Notes: generated by a model from the letters alone, not told the origin. A stretch of 64,000 nucleotides of DNA from Paenirhizobium naphthalenivorans (GCF_007992095.1 NZ_BJZP01000007.1:153449-217448); one strand, 5' to 3'. Shown: positions 44,005 to 53,862, counted from the first letter of the stretch. Made by a program: numbers and translations.

Positions 44005-46307
44005 GCTGCTGCGCAGCGGGAACCGAAGGCGCGCTCGACATCGAGCGTGCGGGCCACGCCCTTCCGACAGCGGAAGAGCTGAGGCTCGCGAGCCGCGACT
44101 TGGGGGATGGCCTGTTGCAGACCGATCTCAGCGTTCCCGCTGTGCATTGCGGCGCCTGTATCAGCACGATCGAGCGGGCTCTCAGGGCCCGTCCGGAAGT
44201 TGAGCGCGCGCGCGTCAATCTCTCGACAAAGCGCGTCTCGGTCGTGTGGAAAGACAAGATTGGCGAGATTCCGACCGATCCGCTCGAGTTCGCCCGGGCG
44301 ATCGCCGCGACCGGGTACGAATCACATCTTTTCACTGCGGCGGAGGAAGCCTCCGATGCGATGCGCAATCGGCTGATTCGCGCTGTTGCGGTGTCCGGAT
44401 TCGCCGCGACCAATATCATGCTGCTTTCTGTTTCTGTCTGGTCCGGGGCGGATTCCTCGACACGGGATCTGTTTCACTGGATCTCGGCGATGATCGCCGC
44501 GCCGGCATTGATCTATGCCGGCCGTTTTTTTTATCAATCGGCTTGGAATGCGTTGAAGCATGGCCGCAGCAATATGGATGTGCCGATCGCGATCGGTATC
44601 ACGCTCTCCTATTTCATCTCGCTGTGGGAAACGATCCACCACGGCGAACAGGCCTATTTCGACGCGACCGCTTCGCTTCTGTTCTTCCTGCTGATCGGTC
44701 GTACGCTCGACCATATCATGCGCGATCGGGCTCGCTCGGCGATCAGCGGACTGGCGCGGCTTTCTCCGCGCGGCGCCATGGTGGTCGGTGAGGATGGATC
44801 GCGTGAATACCGCGCACTGGAAGATGTCCGCGTGGGGGATCACGTGGCGATCGCCGCCGGCGATCGCATTCCGGTCGACGGCGTGATCGTGACGGGCGCG
44901 AGCGACATGGATGTGTCGATCATCAATGGCGAAAGCGCTCCGTTGCAGGTCGGCGTCGGTGATGTTGTGCAGGCCGGCACGTTAAGCCTGACGGGCTCCC
45001 TGGAGCTGGAGGCGACCGCCACGGCAAAGAACTCCTTCCTCGCCGAGGTCATCAACCTGATGGAAGCCGCGGAAGGCGGCCGGGCGCGTTATCGCCGTAT
45101 CGCCGATCGCGCCGCGCAGTTCTACGCTCCGGCCGTGCACTTGACGGCGCTTCTCACTTTCCTCAGTTGGGGCCTTTATGACGGTGACTGGAAACATGCC
45201 TTGCTGGTGGCGGTCGCGGTGCTCATCATCACTTGTCCCTGCGCGCTCGGCCTCGCCGTGCCTGTGGTTCAGGTCGTCGCCGCCGGCAGGCTGTTCAAGG
45301 CCGGAATCATGGTCAAGGATGGCTCCGCCATGGAGCGCCTCGCCGAAATAGACTCGGTCGCCTTCGACAAGACCGGAACCTTGACGATCGGTAAGCCGCA
45401 ACTGGTTGACGCCGGCGCGATTGACGCCGAGGCATTCGCCATTGCCTCCGGCCTTGCCCGCCATTCACGCCATCCGCTGTCGCAGGCGCTTTCGCGCGTA
45501 GCCTCCGTCCCGTCAAAGACGTTTGACGCGGTTCGCGAGATTCCCGGCGCCGGCATTGAGGCCGAGACCGCAAAGGGCATCTATCGCCTCGGCAGCCGCA
45601 GATTCGCCTGTGCGCAGAGCACTGCTGAGATGGGCGATCACACCTATTCCGAAGTCGTCCTTTCACTCGATGGCCGTGAAGTGCAGGCCTTCCGCTTCGA
45701 AGACACGCTGCGGCCTGGCGCCGAGAAGGCTATTGCCCTTCTGAAAGGCCAAGGTTTTACCGTCGGTATTCTCTCCGGCGACCGCAGCGCGGTCGTCTCG
45801 GCACTTGCCCGCCGGGTTGGCATCGACAACTGGAAGGCCGAACTTTCGCCGCGCGACAAGGCCGCCTTTTGCGCCGCCGTCGAGGCTGAGGGCCACAAGC
45901 TTCTGATGGTCGGCGACGGCATCAATGACGCGCCGGCGCTTGCTGCCGCCCATGTGTCCATCGCGCCGGCGACTGCCGCCGATGTCGGACGACAGGCCGC
46001 CGATTTCATCTTCGTGCGGCAGAACCTTGATTCGGTCGCCTTTGCCATCGAGGCCTCGCGCCGGGCGGGACGCCTCATTCGCGAGAATTTTGTGCTCGCC
46101 ATCGGCTACAACATCGTCGCCGTGCCGATCGCCATTCTTGGCTTTGCCAGCCCGCTGATCGCGGCCGTCGCCATGTCGACCTCGTCGATCATCGTCGTCC
46201 TCAATGCGCTGAGGCTCAACCGTCTGGCGCTAAAAGAAGAGGGCGAGGGCGGGCAGAGTATAGCGAGTGTTGGCTTTGCCGGCCCGAACGCGGGGCTTGC
46301 CTCATGA
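44001..46307 (+). CDS. fixI: FixI/CcoI, copper-transporting P1B-ATPase
   Basis: 768 residues. An N-terminal heavy-metal domain has HCGAC (C50, C53). The transport motif CPC is at 412-414, the phosphorylated Asp is D456 in DKTGT, and GDGINDAPAL lies in the hinge. It exports Cu(I) toward the periplasm for CuB of FixN. A Cys pair at residues 3-4 may also bind metal. Overlaps fixH and fixS by 4 bases. Confidence 0.96.
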   Translation: MSCCAAGTEGALDIERAGHALPTAEELRLASRDLGDGLLQTDLSVPAVHCGACISTIERALRARPEVERARVNLSTKRVSVVWKDKIGEIPTDPLEFARAIAATGYESHLFTAAEEASDAMRNRLIRAVAVSGFAATNIMLLSVSVWSGADSSTRDLFHWISAMIAAPALIYAGRFFYQSAWNALKHGRSNMDVPIAIGITLSYFISLWETIHHGEQAYFDATASLLFFLLIGRTLDHIMRDRARSAISGLARLSPRGAMVVGEDGSREYRALEDVRVGDHVAIAAGDRIPVDGVIVTGASDMDVSIINGESAPLQVGVGDVVQAGTLSLTGSLELEATATAKNSFLAEVINLMEAAEGGRARYRRIADRAAQFYAPAVHLTALLTFLSWGLYDGDWKHALLVAVAVLIITCPCALGLAVPVVQVVAAGRLFKAGIMVKDGSAMERLAEIDSVAFDKTGTLTIGKPQLVDAGAIDAEAFAIASGLARHSRHPLSQALSRVASVPSKTFDAVREIPGAGIEAETAKGIYRLGSRRFACAQSTAEMGDHTYSEVVLSLDGREVQAFRFEDTLRPGAEKAIALLKGQGFTVGILSGDRSAVVSALARRVGIDNWKAELSPRDKAAFCAAVEAEGHKLLMVGDGINDAPALAAAHVSIAPATAADVGRQAADFIFVRQNLDSVAFAIEASRRAGRLIRENFVLAIGYNIVAVPIAILGFASPLIAAVAMSTSSIIVVLNALRLNRLALKEEGEGGQSIASVGFAGPNAGLAS

Positions 46308-46459
46308 ACATGTTGATCTACCTGATCCCGATCGCGCTCTTTCTGGGTGGACTCGGGCTCGCCGCCTTCCTGTGGTCTCTGAAAAGCGGGCAATACGATG
46401 ATCTGGAAGGGGCGGCGTGGCGCGTGCTTTCCGACGATGATGACAAGCCGGGCGATTGA
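46304..46459 (+). CDS. fixS: FixS, small cbb3 oxidase assembly protein
   Basis: 51 residues. One helix (LIYLIPIALFLGGLGLAAFLW) is followed by an acidic tail DDLEGAAWRVLSDDDD. CcoS/FixS is required for cofactor insertion. ATG 46304 overlaps the fixI stop. Last gene of fixGHIS. Confidence 0.93.
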   Translation: MNMLIYLIPIALFLGGLGLAAFLWSLKSGQYDDLEGAAWRVLSDDDDKPGD

Positions 46460-46491
46460 TCCTGTGCGCTGAATTCTGATTGTCGTCAAAT

Positions 46492-46511
46492 GTTGCCGGC
46501 TTGTCGGCAAC
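46492..46511 (+). terminator. hairpin between fixS and gnd
   Basis: A 7-bp stem GTTGCCG/CGGCAAC with loop GCTTGT lies 33 bases after fixS. Only a weak GTTT follows, so it is a poor intrinsic terminator. Its right arm also belongs to a 14-base word shared with the sugar operon leader. Confidence 0.45.
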
Positions 46512-46563
46512 GTTTCAGAATGTCACAAAGTGCTCCTCTTTCATTCAAGGCGACGAGGGACAC

Positions 46564-47988
46564 ATGACGGAACTTGCTGAAATCGGACTGATCGGCCTCG
46601 GCGTGATGGGCTCCAACCTGGCACTCAACATTGCCGAAAAGGGGAGCCGTATCGCGGTGTACAATCGCACGCCGTCGCGGACCCGGGAATTCGTCGGCGA
46701 GGCCGGTGCGCTCGGCGCCAATATCGTCAGTTGCGAAACGATCGAGGCGTTCGTCGTCGCCATCCGCCCACCACGGCCGATCATCATCATGATCAAGGCC
46801 GGGGAGGCGGTAGACCAGCAGATCGACGCATTGAAGCCGTTGCTCGCCGGTGGCGACATCATCATCGACGCCGGCAATGCCAATTTCCGCGACACCATCG
46901 CGCGCTTCGACCGGCTGAAGGATAGCGGCCTGACCTTCATTGGCATGGGGGTGTCCGGCGGCGAGGAAGGCGCCCGCCACGGTCCGTCGATCATGGTCGG
47001 CGGGACCCAGCAGTCCTATGCCCGCGTCGAAAAGGTGCTGACCTCGATCGCCGCGCGTTACGACGGCGAGCCGTGTTGCGCCTGGCTGGGGACAGGCGGG
47101 GCAGGGCATTTCGTCAAGACCATTCACAATGGCATCGAATATGCCGACATGCAGATGATCGCCGAGATCTACGGTATCCTGCGCGACGGCCTCGGCAAGT
47201 CCGCCAGAGAGATCGGTTGGATCTTTGGCCAATGGAACAAGGGTCGGCTGAATTCCTATCTGATAGAGATCACCGAGACTGTGCTGGCTACCACCGATCC
47301 TCAGACTGGCAAGCCGATGGTCGATATGATTCTTGACCGCGCGGGCCAGAAGGGCACCGGCAAGTGGTCGGCGATCGAGGCGCAGCAGATGGGCGTGCCG
47401 GCGACCGCGATCGAGGCCGCAGTCGCCGCTCGCAGCCTTTCTTCGATGAAAGCCGAGCGTGAAGCCGCCGAGGTGATTTTCGGCACGCCGTCCTATGCCT
47501 TTTCGCTGAAGGATGGCGAAGCTCTGTTGAAAGACCTGGAACTGGCCCTTTTCGCCGCCAAGATCGGCGCCTATGCGCAGGGCTTTGCTGTAATGGCACA
47601 AGCCTCGCGAGAATTCGGCTGGGAACTTCCCATGCCGACCATCGCCCGAATCTGGCGCGCCGGCTGCATCATCCGCTCGCAATTCCTCGATGAGATTACC
47701 AGGGCCTTCACCGAGACGCCGGATGTGGCCAATCTGATCGTCACCTCGGCCTTCTCGGCCATGGTGGCGGAAAGCCTGCCATCTCTGCGTCGCATCACCG
47801 CTGCTGCCGTCACCGCCGGCATCCCGGTTCCGGCGCTCGCCTCGGCGCTTTCCTATTTCGACGCCTATCGTCAGGCGCGCGGCACGGCCAACCTCATCCA
47901 GGCGCAACGCGATTTCTTCGGCGCCCACGGCTTCGACCGTACCGACGGTTTGGATATCCATCATGGGCCATGGGGTTCAGCTGGTTGA
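46564..47988 (+). CDS. gnd: 6-phosphogluconate dehydrogenase (decarboxylating)
   Basis: 474 residues. The NADP fold GLIGLGVMGSNLALNIAEKG is at the N terminus, followed by GMGVSGGEEGARHGPSIMVG near 130 and GHFVKTIHNGIEYADMQMIA (Lys and His/Asn active site) near 180. It converts 6-phosphogluconate to ribulose 5-phosphate, making NADPH. ATG 46564 was chosen for family length and a GAGGGA ribosome site. Stands alone after the fix operon. Confidence 0.96.
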   Translation: MTELAEIGLIGLGVMGSNLALNIAEKGSRIAVYNRTPSRTREFVGEAGALGANIVSCETIEAFVVAIRPPRPIIIMIKAGEAVDQQIDALKPLLAGGDIIIDAGNANFRDTIARFDRLKDSGLTFIGMGVSGGEEGARHGPSIMVGGTQQSYARVEKVLTSIAARYDGEPCCAWLGTGGAGHFVKTIHNGIEYADMQMIAEIYGILRDGLGKSAREIGWIFGQWNKGRLNSYLIEITETVLATTDPQTGKPMVDMILDRAGQKGTGKWSAIEAQQMGVPATAIEAAVAARSLSSMKAEREAAEVIFGTPSYAFSLKDGEALLKDLELALFAAKIGAYAQGFAVMAQASREFGWELPMPTIARIWRAGCIIRSQFLDEITRAFTETPDVANLIVTSAFSAMVAESLPSLRRITAAAVTAGIPVPALASALSYFDAYRQARGTANLIQAQRDFFGAHGFDRTDGLDIHHGPWGSAG

Positions 47989-48018
47989 GGGCCCAAGCGC
48001 GTGACAGGAAACGCGAAA

Positions 48019-48072
48019 GCCGGCGGATTGCCGGCCTCCTGCTATTCTGGGGTTTGCCGGCGGGTTCGCCGG
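48019..48072. terminator. possible bidirectional terminator between gnd and the LacI gene
   Basis: Two short GC-rich stems, GCCGGC/GCCGGC (48019-48035) and CCGGCG/CGCCGG (48057-48072), lie between these convergent genes. There is no strong T run, so function is uncertain. Confidence 0.35.
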
Positions 48073-48075
48073 TCG

Positions 48076-49110
48076 TCAGGCCTGCCAGACCGGCTGGCTG
48101 ATGCTCTGCAATACGGCCGGTTCCACGCCGTCGATCCGGGAGATCACAGCCTTGGCCAGCTCCCGACCGGCGAGGCGCACGTCCTCATAGGCCGTGATGA
48201 TCTCCGGCCGGATCCAGTTGAGGATCGGGATCGACTGCTTCGAGACGAGGTCGACGTCATGCCCGAGTCGCTTTCCTGCCGCTTCGATCGCCGCATTGAC
48301 GGCGATCGCCGCACTGCCGGCAGAACAGACGATGCCGTCCGGCGCCTGATCCGAGCGCATCAGCGCCTCGACGGCGTCGCGGATCTCCGCAAGCGGCGTG
48401 TCGGTCGTCACCGCAAGCGGCACTTCCTGCGCGCCGGATGCGCGTAACCCTGCCTGAAAGCCGGTCCGCGTGTGCTGGCAATAGGTCTGCTTGCCGGGTG
48501 GTTGCAGAAGGGCGAGCCGCTTGCGGCCGCGCGCCACCAGCCGTTCGACCGCCTGACGGGCAAAGGCCTCGTTGTCGAAGTCGTGATAGGGATGAACAAT
48601 CCCCGCGTCGGTGCGGCCATGGGTGGCAAAGGGAATGTTCTCTTCTGTCAGCAACCGCACGCGTGGATCATCCGGCTCGATGCGTGAGATGATCACGCCG
48701 TCGGCCGATCCTGTGTCGAGGATATAGCGCACCGGCTGCATCGGATCCTTGCTGTGCGAATGCGGCGTGACGACGATGTGATAGGGCGTGTCCGACAGGA
48801 CTTCGGAAATGCCGAAGACCATCTGACTGGAAAAGCCCATGATCTCCTCGTCGATGCTGAGCACCAGGGCGATCACATTGGTCTTCCCGGTTCTGAGGCG
48901 CACGCCTGCGCGGTTCGGCTGGTAGCCGAGTTGGCGCGCCACCATACGGACCCGTTCCTTGGTTTCGGCGCCGATGTCGTGGGCGTCCTTGAGTGCGCGC
49001 GAAACCGTGGTGATTCCCAAGCCTGTCATGAAGGCGATCGTCTTGAGGGTCGGCCGTTCTTTGCCTTCCTTCGCGTGACCGCTGACGTCCCGCGGTTTAT
49101 CATCTTTCAT
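48076..49110 (-). CDS. LacI-family transcriptional regulator
   Basis: 344 residues. A helix-turn-helix near 21-42 ([20 protein letters not shown]) with hinge helix [12 protein letters not shown] is followed by a periplasmic-binding-protein-like sensor domain. This pattern resembles AglR-type regulators of alphaproteobacterial sugar operons. It is divergent from the ABC transporter genes and probably represses them until a glycoside or sugar binds. ATG 49110 is used. Confidence 0.92.
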   Translation of the reverse strand: MKDDKPRDVSGHAKEGKERPTLKTIAFMTGLGITTVSRALKDAHDIGAETKERVRMVARQLGYQPNRAGVRLRTGKTNVIALVLSIDEEIMGFSSQMVFGISEVLSDTPYHIVVTPHSHSKDPMQPVRYILDTGSADGVIISRIEPDDPRVRLLTEENIPFATHGRTDAGIVHPYHDFDNEAFARQAVERLVARGRKRLALLQPPGKQTYCQHTRTGFQAGLRASGAQEVPLAVTTDTPLAEIRDAVEALMRSDQAPDGIVCSAGSAAIAVNAAIEAAGKRLGHDVDLVSKQSIPILNWIRPEIITAYEDVRLAGRELAKAVISRIDGVEPAVLQSISQPVWQA

Positions 49111-49209
49111 GCTATCCCCGCCGCTTCCCTTGATTTGCCACTATAGTTCACCGCGCGTTGGCTGCAAACGTGCGACCGCACTCAATGTACCACAAAAATA
49201 TGCAAAAAC

Positions 49210-49221
49210 TGTAACGTTGCA
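49210..49221. promoter_or_regulatory. candidate LacI-family operator 1
   Basis: TGTAACGTTGCA is a near-perfect palindrome around the central CG, the form LacI-family proteins read. It lies 100 bases upstream of the regulator start and may serve autoregulation. Confidence 0.5.
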
Positions 49222-49513
49222 GCTTGTTTGCCACGTTCGACGCTCGCGACGACGGTCTCCACTACGCACGCATGACGGGAAACCTGGCTATGTAGTATGG
49301 CATTGGGTCTATCTCAGTCCGCAGTTGCCGCTGCTCACCAAGATCTCCGCTGCGGCGCGGTAAATATAAGAGAATACCGGCGAATGGCCGTACTCAGGAC
49401 CGATCTAACCATCCGTGTATGTGGTATCTTATGCTGCTTCTGCGTGCTGCCTGAGGTGGAAATGAGTAGTTTAAAAGGAATTCGCCTCGCGCAGGTTGCG
49501 CTGTTAAATCGAT

Positions 49514-49519
49514 TATAAT
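49514..49519 (+). promoter_or_regulatory. -10 box of the sugar transporter operon
   Basis: TATAAT exactly, 39 bases before the ATG of the binding-protein gene. No good -35 is seen at 16-18 bases upstream, so an activator or an extended element may be needed. Confidence 0.5.
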
Positions 49520-49529
49520 AGGTTTTTAC

Positions 49530-49541
49530 GGCAACGTTTCA
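49530..49541. promoter_or_regulatory. candidate LacI-family operator 2
   Basis: GGCAACGTTTCA has the same AACGTT core as operator 1. It begins 10 bases after the TATAAT box, overlapping the start of the transcript, which suits repression. Confidence 0.55.
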
Positions 49542-49557
49542 GTGAGGGAGGAGACTC

Positions 49558-50793
49558 ATGAATTTTCGTAGCGTCGCGGCAGCTTTCGCCGCAAGCGTGG
49601 TAATGCCGTTCACTGCGGTCCAGGCCGCCGAGCTCGAAGTCACCCATTGGTGGACCTCAGGCGGCGAGGCAGCGGCGGTCGCCGAACTCGCCAAGGCATT
49701 CGATGCCACCGGCAATAAATGGGTCGATGGCGCGATAGCTGGTTCGGGAGGAACCGCGCGCCCGATCATGATCAGCCGCATCACCGGCGGCGACCCGATG
49801 GGTGCTACGCAGTTCAACCATGGTCGTCAGGCGGAGGAACTGGTTCAGGCGGGCTTGATGCGCGACCTGACGGCAGTGGCCGAAAAGGAGAGGTGGAGGG
49901 AAGTCGTCAAGCCGCAGAGCCTGCTCGACAGCTGCACGATCGACGGAAAGATCTACTGCGCCCCGGTCAATATTCATTCTTGGCAATGGCTGTGGTTGTC
50001 GAACGGCGCGTTTGAAAAGGCCGGCGTCGCCGTGCCGACGAACTGGGACGAATTCGTCACTGCCGCTCCCGCGTTGGAAAAGGCGGGTATCGTGCCGCTT
50101 GCTGTCGGCGGTCAGCCGTGGCAGGCCGCCGGGGCTTTCGACGTGCTGATGGTCGCCATCGCCGGCAAGGACACGTTTTACAAGGTTTTCAAGGACAAGG
50201 ATGCCGACGTCGCCGCTGGTGCGGAGATCGCCAAGGTGTTCAAGGTGGCCGACGATGCCCGCCGCATGTCCAAGGGCACCAATGTGCAGGACTGGAACCA
50301 GGCCACCAATATGGTCATCTCCGGCAAGGCTGGTGGGCAGATCATGGGCGACTGGGCGCAGGGCGAGTTTGCCCTGGCCGGACAGACCGCCGGCAAGGAC
50401 TACACCTGCCTTCCGGGTCTGGGGGTGAACGAGATCATTTCGACCGGCGGCGATGCCTTCTATTTTCCGGTGCTGAAGGACGAGGAGAAGTCCAAGGCGC
50501 AGGATGTGTTAGCCGCAACGCTGCTCGCACCGGCGACCCAGGTCGCCTTCAACCTCAAGAAGGGTTCGCTGCCGGTGCGCGGTGATGTCGATCTTGCCGC
50601 TGCCAATGATTGCATGAAGAAGGGCCTCGACATTCTCGCCAGGGGCAATGTCATCGAGGGGACTGACCAACTGCTCTCCGCCGACAGCCAGAAGCAGAAA
50701 GAGGACCTGTTCTCCGAATTCTTCGCCAACCCGTCGATCACCGCCGAGCAGGCGCAAAAACGCTTTGCCGACATTATCGCCAGCGCTGATTGA
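49558..50793 (+). CDS. sugar ABC transporter substrate-binding protein
   Basis: 411 residues. A signal peptide ends at AVQA near 23. The mature part starts AELEVTHWWTSGGEAAAVA, typical of CUT1-family binding proteins. Tryptophans in INHSW-type INIHSWQWLWL and GGQPWQA probably stack on sugar rings. It captures a saccharide in the periplasm; the downstream glycosidases suggest mannose- or xylose-containing plant oligosaccharides, an inference. GAGGGAGGAG precedes the ATG. Confidence 0.93.
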   Translation: MNFRSVAAAFAASVVMPFTAVQAAELEVTHWWTSGGEAAAVAELAKAFDATGNKWVDGAIAGSGGTARPIMISRITGGDPMGATQFNHGRQAEELVQAGLMRDLTAVAEKERWREVVKPQSLLDSCTIDGKIYCAPVNIHSWQWLWLSNGAFEKAGVAVPTNWDEFVTAAPALEKAGIVPLAVGGQPWQAAGAFDVLMVAIAGKDTFYKVFKDKDADVAAGAEIAKVFKVADDARRMSKGTNVQDWNQATNMVISGKAGGQIMGDWAQGEFALAGQTAGKDYTCLPGLGVNEIISTGGDAFYFPVLKDEEKSKAQDVLAATLLAPATQVAFNLKKGSLPVRGDVDLAAANDCMKKGLDILARGNVIEGTDQLLSADSQKQKEDLFSEFFANPSITAEQAQKRFADIIASAD

Positions 50794-50807
50794 TCCATGG
50801 TTTCCGG

Positions 50808-50847
50808 CCACAGTATCGGGCCCGCGCGGGCGGCTCCGATACTGTGG
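50808..50847 (+). repeat. intergenic hairpin between binding protein and permease
   Basis: A perfect 12-bp stem CCACAGTATCGG/CCGATACTGTGG encloses a 16-base GC-rich loop that contains its own palindrome GCCCGCGCGGGC. It sits in the 131-base gap after the binding-protein gene. Structures here commonly shield the upstream mRNA so the binding protein is made in excess of the membrane parts. No T run follows. Confidence 0.8.
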
Positions 50848-50924
50848 GAAAAGCTGATCTGGCCCGCGCCATTGTTGGCCGGGTGCAGATGCTCTGCGGA
50901 TCTGCGAAGAAAGGGGAGTGACCC

Positions 50925-51827
50925 ATGACGGGCCAAGTGCGCGCCGTTCGGCCGAACCAATTGCTGCGCAATCTCAATGCGAAGATTGCTTCCATTCCTA
51001 TGATACTCACCGCCGTGGTGATCTTCCTCGGTGGGACGATCTGGACCGTCGTCTATTCTTTCTCTAACTCGAAGCTGCTGCCTCGGCTGTCCTTCGTCGG
51101 TCTCGACCAGTACGAGCGGTTGTGGGCCGCGCCGCGCTGGCTGATGGCGATCCAGAACCTGGCTGTCTACGGCATCCTCTCGCTCATCTTCAGTCTGGTG
51201 ATCGGCTTCTTGCTGGCGGCGCTGATGGATCAGAAGATCCGTTTCGAAAACACCTTCCGGACGATTTTTCTCTATCCCTTTGCTTTGTCCTTCATCGTCA
51301 CGGGCCTTGTCTGGCAGTGGATCCTCAATCCGGAGTTCGGTATCCAGTCGGTTGTGCGCTCGCTCGGCTGGGAGAGTTTTACCTTCGACCCGCTCTACAA
51401 TGCCGACATCGTCATCTACGGTATCCTGATCGCCGCGCTCTGGCAGGGCACGGGGCTTGTCATGTGCCTCATGCTGGCGGGCTTGCGCGGCATCGACGAG
51501 GACATCTGGAAAGCCTCGCGCATCGACGGCATTCCCATGTGGCGGACCTATCTGTTCATTGTCATTCCGATGATGCGCCCGGTCTTTGTCACCACGCTGG
51601 TCATCATCGCCAGCGGCATTGTTCGCGTCTACGACCTCGTGGTCGCCCAGACCAGCGGCGGACCGGGCATCGCCTCGGATGTACCGGCGAAATACGTCTA
51701 CGACTACATGTTCCAGGCGCAGAACCTCGGACAGGGCTTCGCCGCCTCAACCATGATGCTGCTTACCGTAGCCATCATCGTTGTTCCCTGGGCCTATCTG
51801 GAATTCGGAGGAAAGAAGCGTGGCTAA
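50925..51827 (+). CDS. sugar ABC transporter permease, MalF type
   Basis: 300 residues with about six membrane helices. The EAA-like loop DEDIWKASRIDGIPMWRTYL near 195 contacts the ATPase. GGPGIASDVPAKYVYDYMF is typical of CUT1 permeases. It overlaps the next permease start by 8 bases. Confidence 0.93.
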   Translation: MTGQVRAVRPNQLLRNLNAKIASIPMILTAVVIFLGGTIWTVVYSFSNSKLLPRLSFVGLDQYERLWAAPRWLMAIQNLAVYGILSLIFSLVIGFLLAALMDQKIRFENTFRTIFLYPFALSFIVTGLVWQWILNPEFGIQSVVRSLGWESFTFDPLYNADIVIYGILIAALWQGTGLVMCLMLAGLRGIDEDIWKASRIDGIPMWRTYLFIVIPMMRPVFVTTLVIIASGIVRVYDLVVAQTSGGPGIASDVPAKYVYDYMFQAQNLGQGFAASTMMLLTVAIIVVPWAYLEFGGKKRG

Positions 51828-52764
51828 TTCCGCACCAAGCAATGCTACGGCCGCCAGCTTCGGTGCGGTCGCCGACAGGGGCTCCGTCGGCCCACGGGGC
51901 AGTAAGCCTCGGCGCACCTTCTCGTCGCGCAACCTTATGCTCTACGGCACACTGTTCGTCGCTGCGGCTTACTATCTCCTGCCGCTCTACGTCATGGTCG
52001 TAACCTCGCTCAAGGGCATGCCGGAGATCCGTCTTGGCAACATCTTCTCCCCGCCGATGGAGGTTACCTTCGAACCCTGGGTCAAGGCCTGGGCGCAAGC
52101 CTGTACCGGGCTCAATTGCGATGGCCTGTCGCGCGGCTTTTGGAACTCCGTGCTGATCACCATCCCATCCACTGTCGCGTCGATCATCATCGCCTCGGTC
52201 AATGGCTATGCGCTCGCCAATTGGAAGTTCAAGGGCTCCGAGGTCTTCTTCACCATCCTCATCGTCGGCGCCTTCATCCCCTATCAGGTGATGATCTATC
52301 CGATCGTCATCGTGCTGCGCGAAATGGGCATCTACGGCACATTGACGGGTTTGGTCATGGTCCACACCATCTTCGGTATGCCGATCCTGACTCTGCTGTT
52401 CCGCAATTATTTCGTCTCTCTGCCGGAAGAACTGTTCAAGGCGGCGCGCATTGATGGGGCCGGTTTCTGGCAGATTTACGGAAAGATCATGCTGCCCATG
52501 TCGCTGCCGATCTTCGTCGTGGCGATGATCCTGCAGATAACCGGCATCTGGAACGACTTCCTGTTCGGCGTGGTGTTCACCCGACCTGAATACTACCCGA
52601 TGACTGTGCAGCTCAACAATATCGTCAACTCCGTCCAAGGGGTGAAGGAGTACAACGTCAATATGGCTGCGACGCTTCTGACCGGCGCGGTTCCACTTTT
52701 CGTCTATTTCGTATCCGGCCGACTCTTCGTCCGGGGCATCGCCGCCGGCGCAGTGAAAGGGTAA
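51820..52764 (+). CDS. sugar ABC transporter permease, MalG type
   Basis: 314 residues, six membrane helices after a Ser/Ala-rich N-terminal 35 residues. The EAA loop is PEELFKAARIDGAGFWQIYG near 205. GTG 51820 is preceded by GGAGG at a good distance and lies inside the end of the first permease; the upstream in-frame codons are rejected. Confidence 0.92.
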   Translation: MANSAPSNATAASFGAVADRGSVGPRGSKPRRTFSSRNLMLYGTLFVAAAYYLLPLYVMVVTSLKGMPEIRLGNIFSPPMEVTFEPWVKAWAQACTGLNCDGLSRGFWNSVLITIPSTVASIIIASVNGYALANWKFKGSEVFFTILIVGAFIPYQVMIYPIVIVLREMGIYGTLTGLVMVHTIFGMPILTLLFRNYFVSLPEELFKAARIDGAGFWQIYGKIMLPMSLPIFVVAMILQITGIWNDFLFGVVFTRPEYYPMTVQLNNIVNSVQGVKEYNVNMAATLLTGAVPLFVYFVSGRLFVRGIAAGAVKG

Positions 52765-52770
52765 GGGCCC

Positions 52771-53862
52771 ATGTCAAACAGTGTATCGATCAGGGATCTG
52801 TCGCTCTCGTTTGGAGCGGTCACCGTTCTCAAGGATCTCAACCTCGACATTCGTGACGGTGAATTCCTTGTCCTTCTCGGCTCGTCCGGCTGTGGCAAGT
52901 CCACACTGCTCAACTGCATCGCCGGCCTTCTGGAGCCGACGGACGGGCAGATCTTCATCAAGGAAAGGAACGTCACCTGGGAGGAGCCAAAGGACCGCGG
53001 CATCGGCATGGTGTTCCAGTCCTATGCGCTCTATCCGCAGATGACGGTCGAGAAGAACCTGTCCTTCGGCCTGCGTGTCGCCAAGGTGCCGGAGGACAAG
53101 ATCCGTGAGAAACTGGCGCGGGCGGCTGAGATCCTGCAGATCGGCCCGCTGCTGAGGCGCAAGCCGGCCGAACTCTCTGGTGGCCAGCGCCAGCGCGTGG
53201 CGATCGGCCGGGCCTTGGTCCGGGATGTCGACGTCTTCCTGTTCGACGAGCCGTTGTCGAACCTCGACGCCAAGCTACGCTCGGAACTGCGTGTCGAGAT
53301 CAAGCGGCTGCATCAATCGCTCAGGAACACGATGATCTACGTCACCCACGACCAGATCGAGGCGCTGACGCTTGCCGATCGCATCGCCATCATGAAGGGG
53401 GGTGTGATCCAGCAGCTCGACGATCCAATGGTGATCTATAACCGGCCGAAGAACCTTTTCGTCGCCGGGTTCATTGGTTCTCCATCGATGAACTTCCTGC
53501 GCGGTGAACTGGTCGAGCGACCGAACGGCCTTGTCTTTAACACCAACGGCGTCGACTTTGTCCTGGATGGCTACGAGGCTACCGGACCACTCGCCGCTGG
53601 CCAGAGTGTGGTTTTGGGCGTGCGCCCGGAGCACATCCTGATCGACGACGAGGTACCGGATGGTGCCGAAAATCACGAGGCGCTGGTCGACATCGAGGAG
53701 CCGATGGGAGCCGACAACCTGCTGTGGCTGAAACACGCTGGCCACGTCATGTCTGTGCGCACCTCCGGTACCCGCCGATTCCTCCCCGGCGCGCGGGTCC
53801 GCCTCGGCTTCAACATGCAGGTCGCGTCGCTGTTCGACACGGAGACGGAGGAGAGGATTTGA
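52771..53862 (+). CDS. sugar ABC transporter ATP-binding protein, MalK/UgpC type
   Basis: 363 residues. Walker A GSSGCGKST near 37-45, signature LSGGQRQRVAIGRAL near 134, Walker B VFLFDEPLSNLDAKL near 154 and the switch His in YVTHDQIEA. A C-terminal TOBE/OB regulatory domain (about 240-355) completes a MalK-type subunit. Six bases after the permease gene. Confidence 0.94.
   Translation: MSNSVSIRDLSLSFGAVTVLKDLNLDIRDGEFLVLLGSSGCGKSTLLNCIAGLLEPTDGQIFIKERNVTWEEPKDRGIGMVFQSYALYPQMTVEKNLSFGLRVAKVPEDKIREKLARAAEILQIGPLLRRKPAELSGGQRQRVAIGRALVRDVDVFLFDEPLSNLDAKLRSELRVEIKRLHQSLRNTMIYVTHDQIEALTLADRIAIMKGGVIQQLDDPMVIYNRPKNLFVAGFIGSPSMNFLRGELVERPNGLVFNTNGVDFVLDGYEATGPLAAGQSVVLGVRPEHILIDDEVPDGAENHEALVDIEEPMGADNLLWLKHAGHVMSVRTSGTRRFLPGARVRLGFNMQVASLFDTETEERI

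Larger units (their letters stand above)
49111..49557. other. divergent regulatory region lacI-type gene / sugar ABC operon
   Basis: 447 bases with no convincing gene; small open frames have poor composition. It holds two AACGTT-centred operators (separate entries), a TATAAT promoter box near the right end and an AT-rich block around 49350-49420. Confidence 0.6.
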
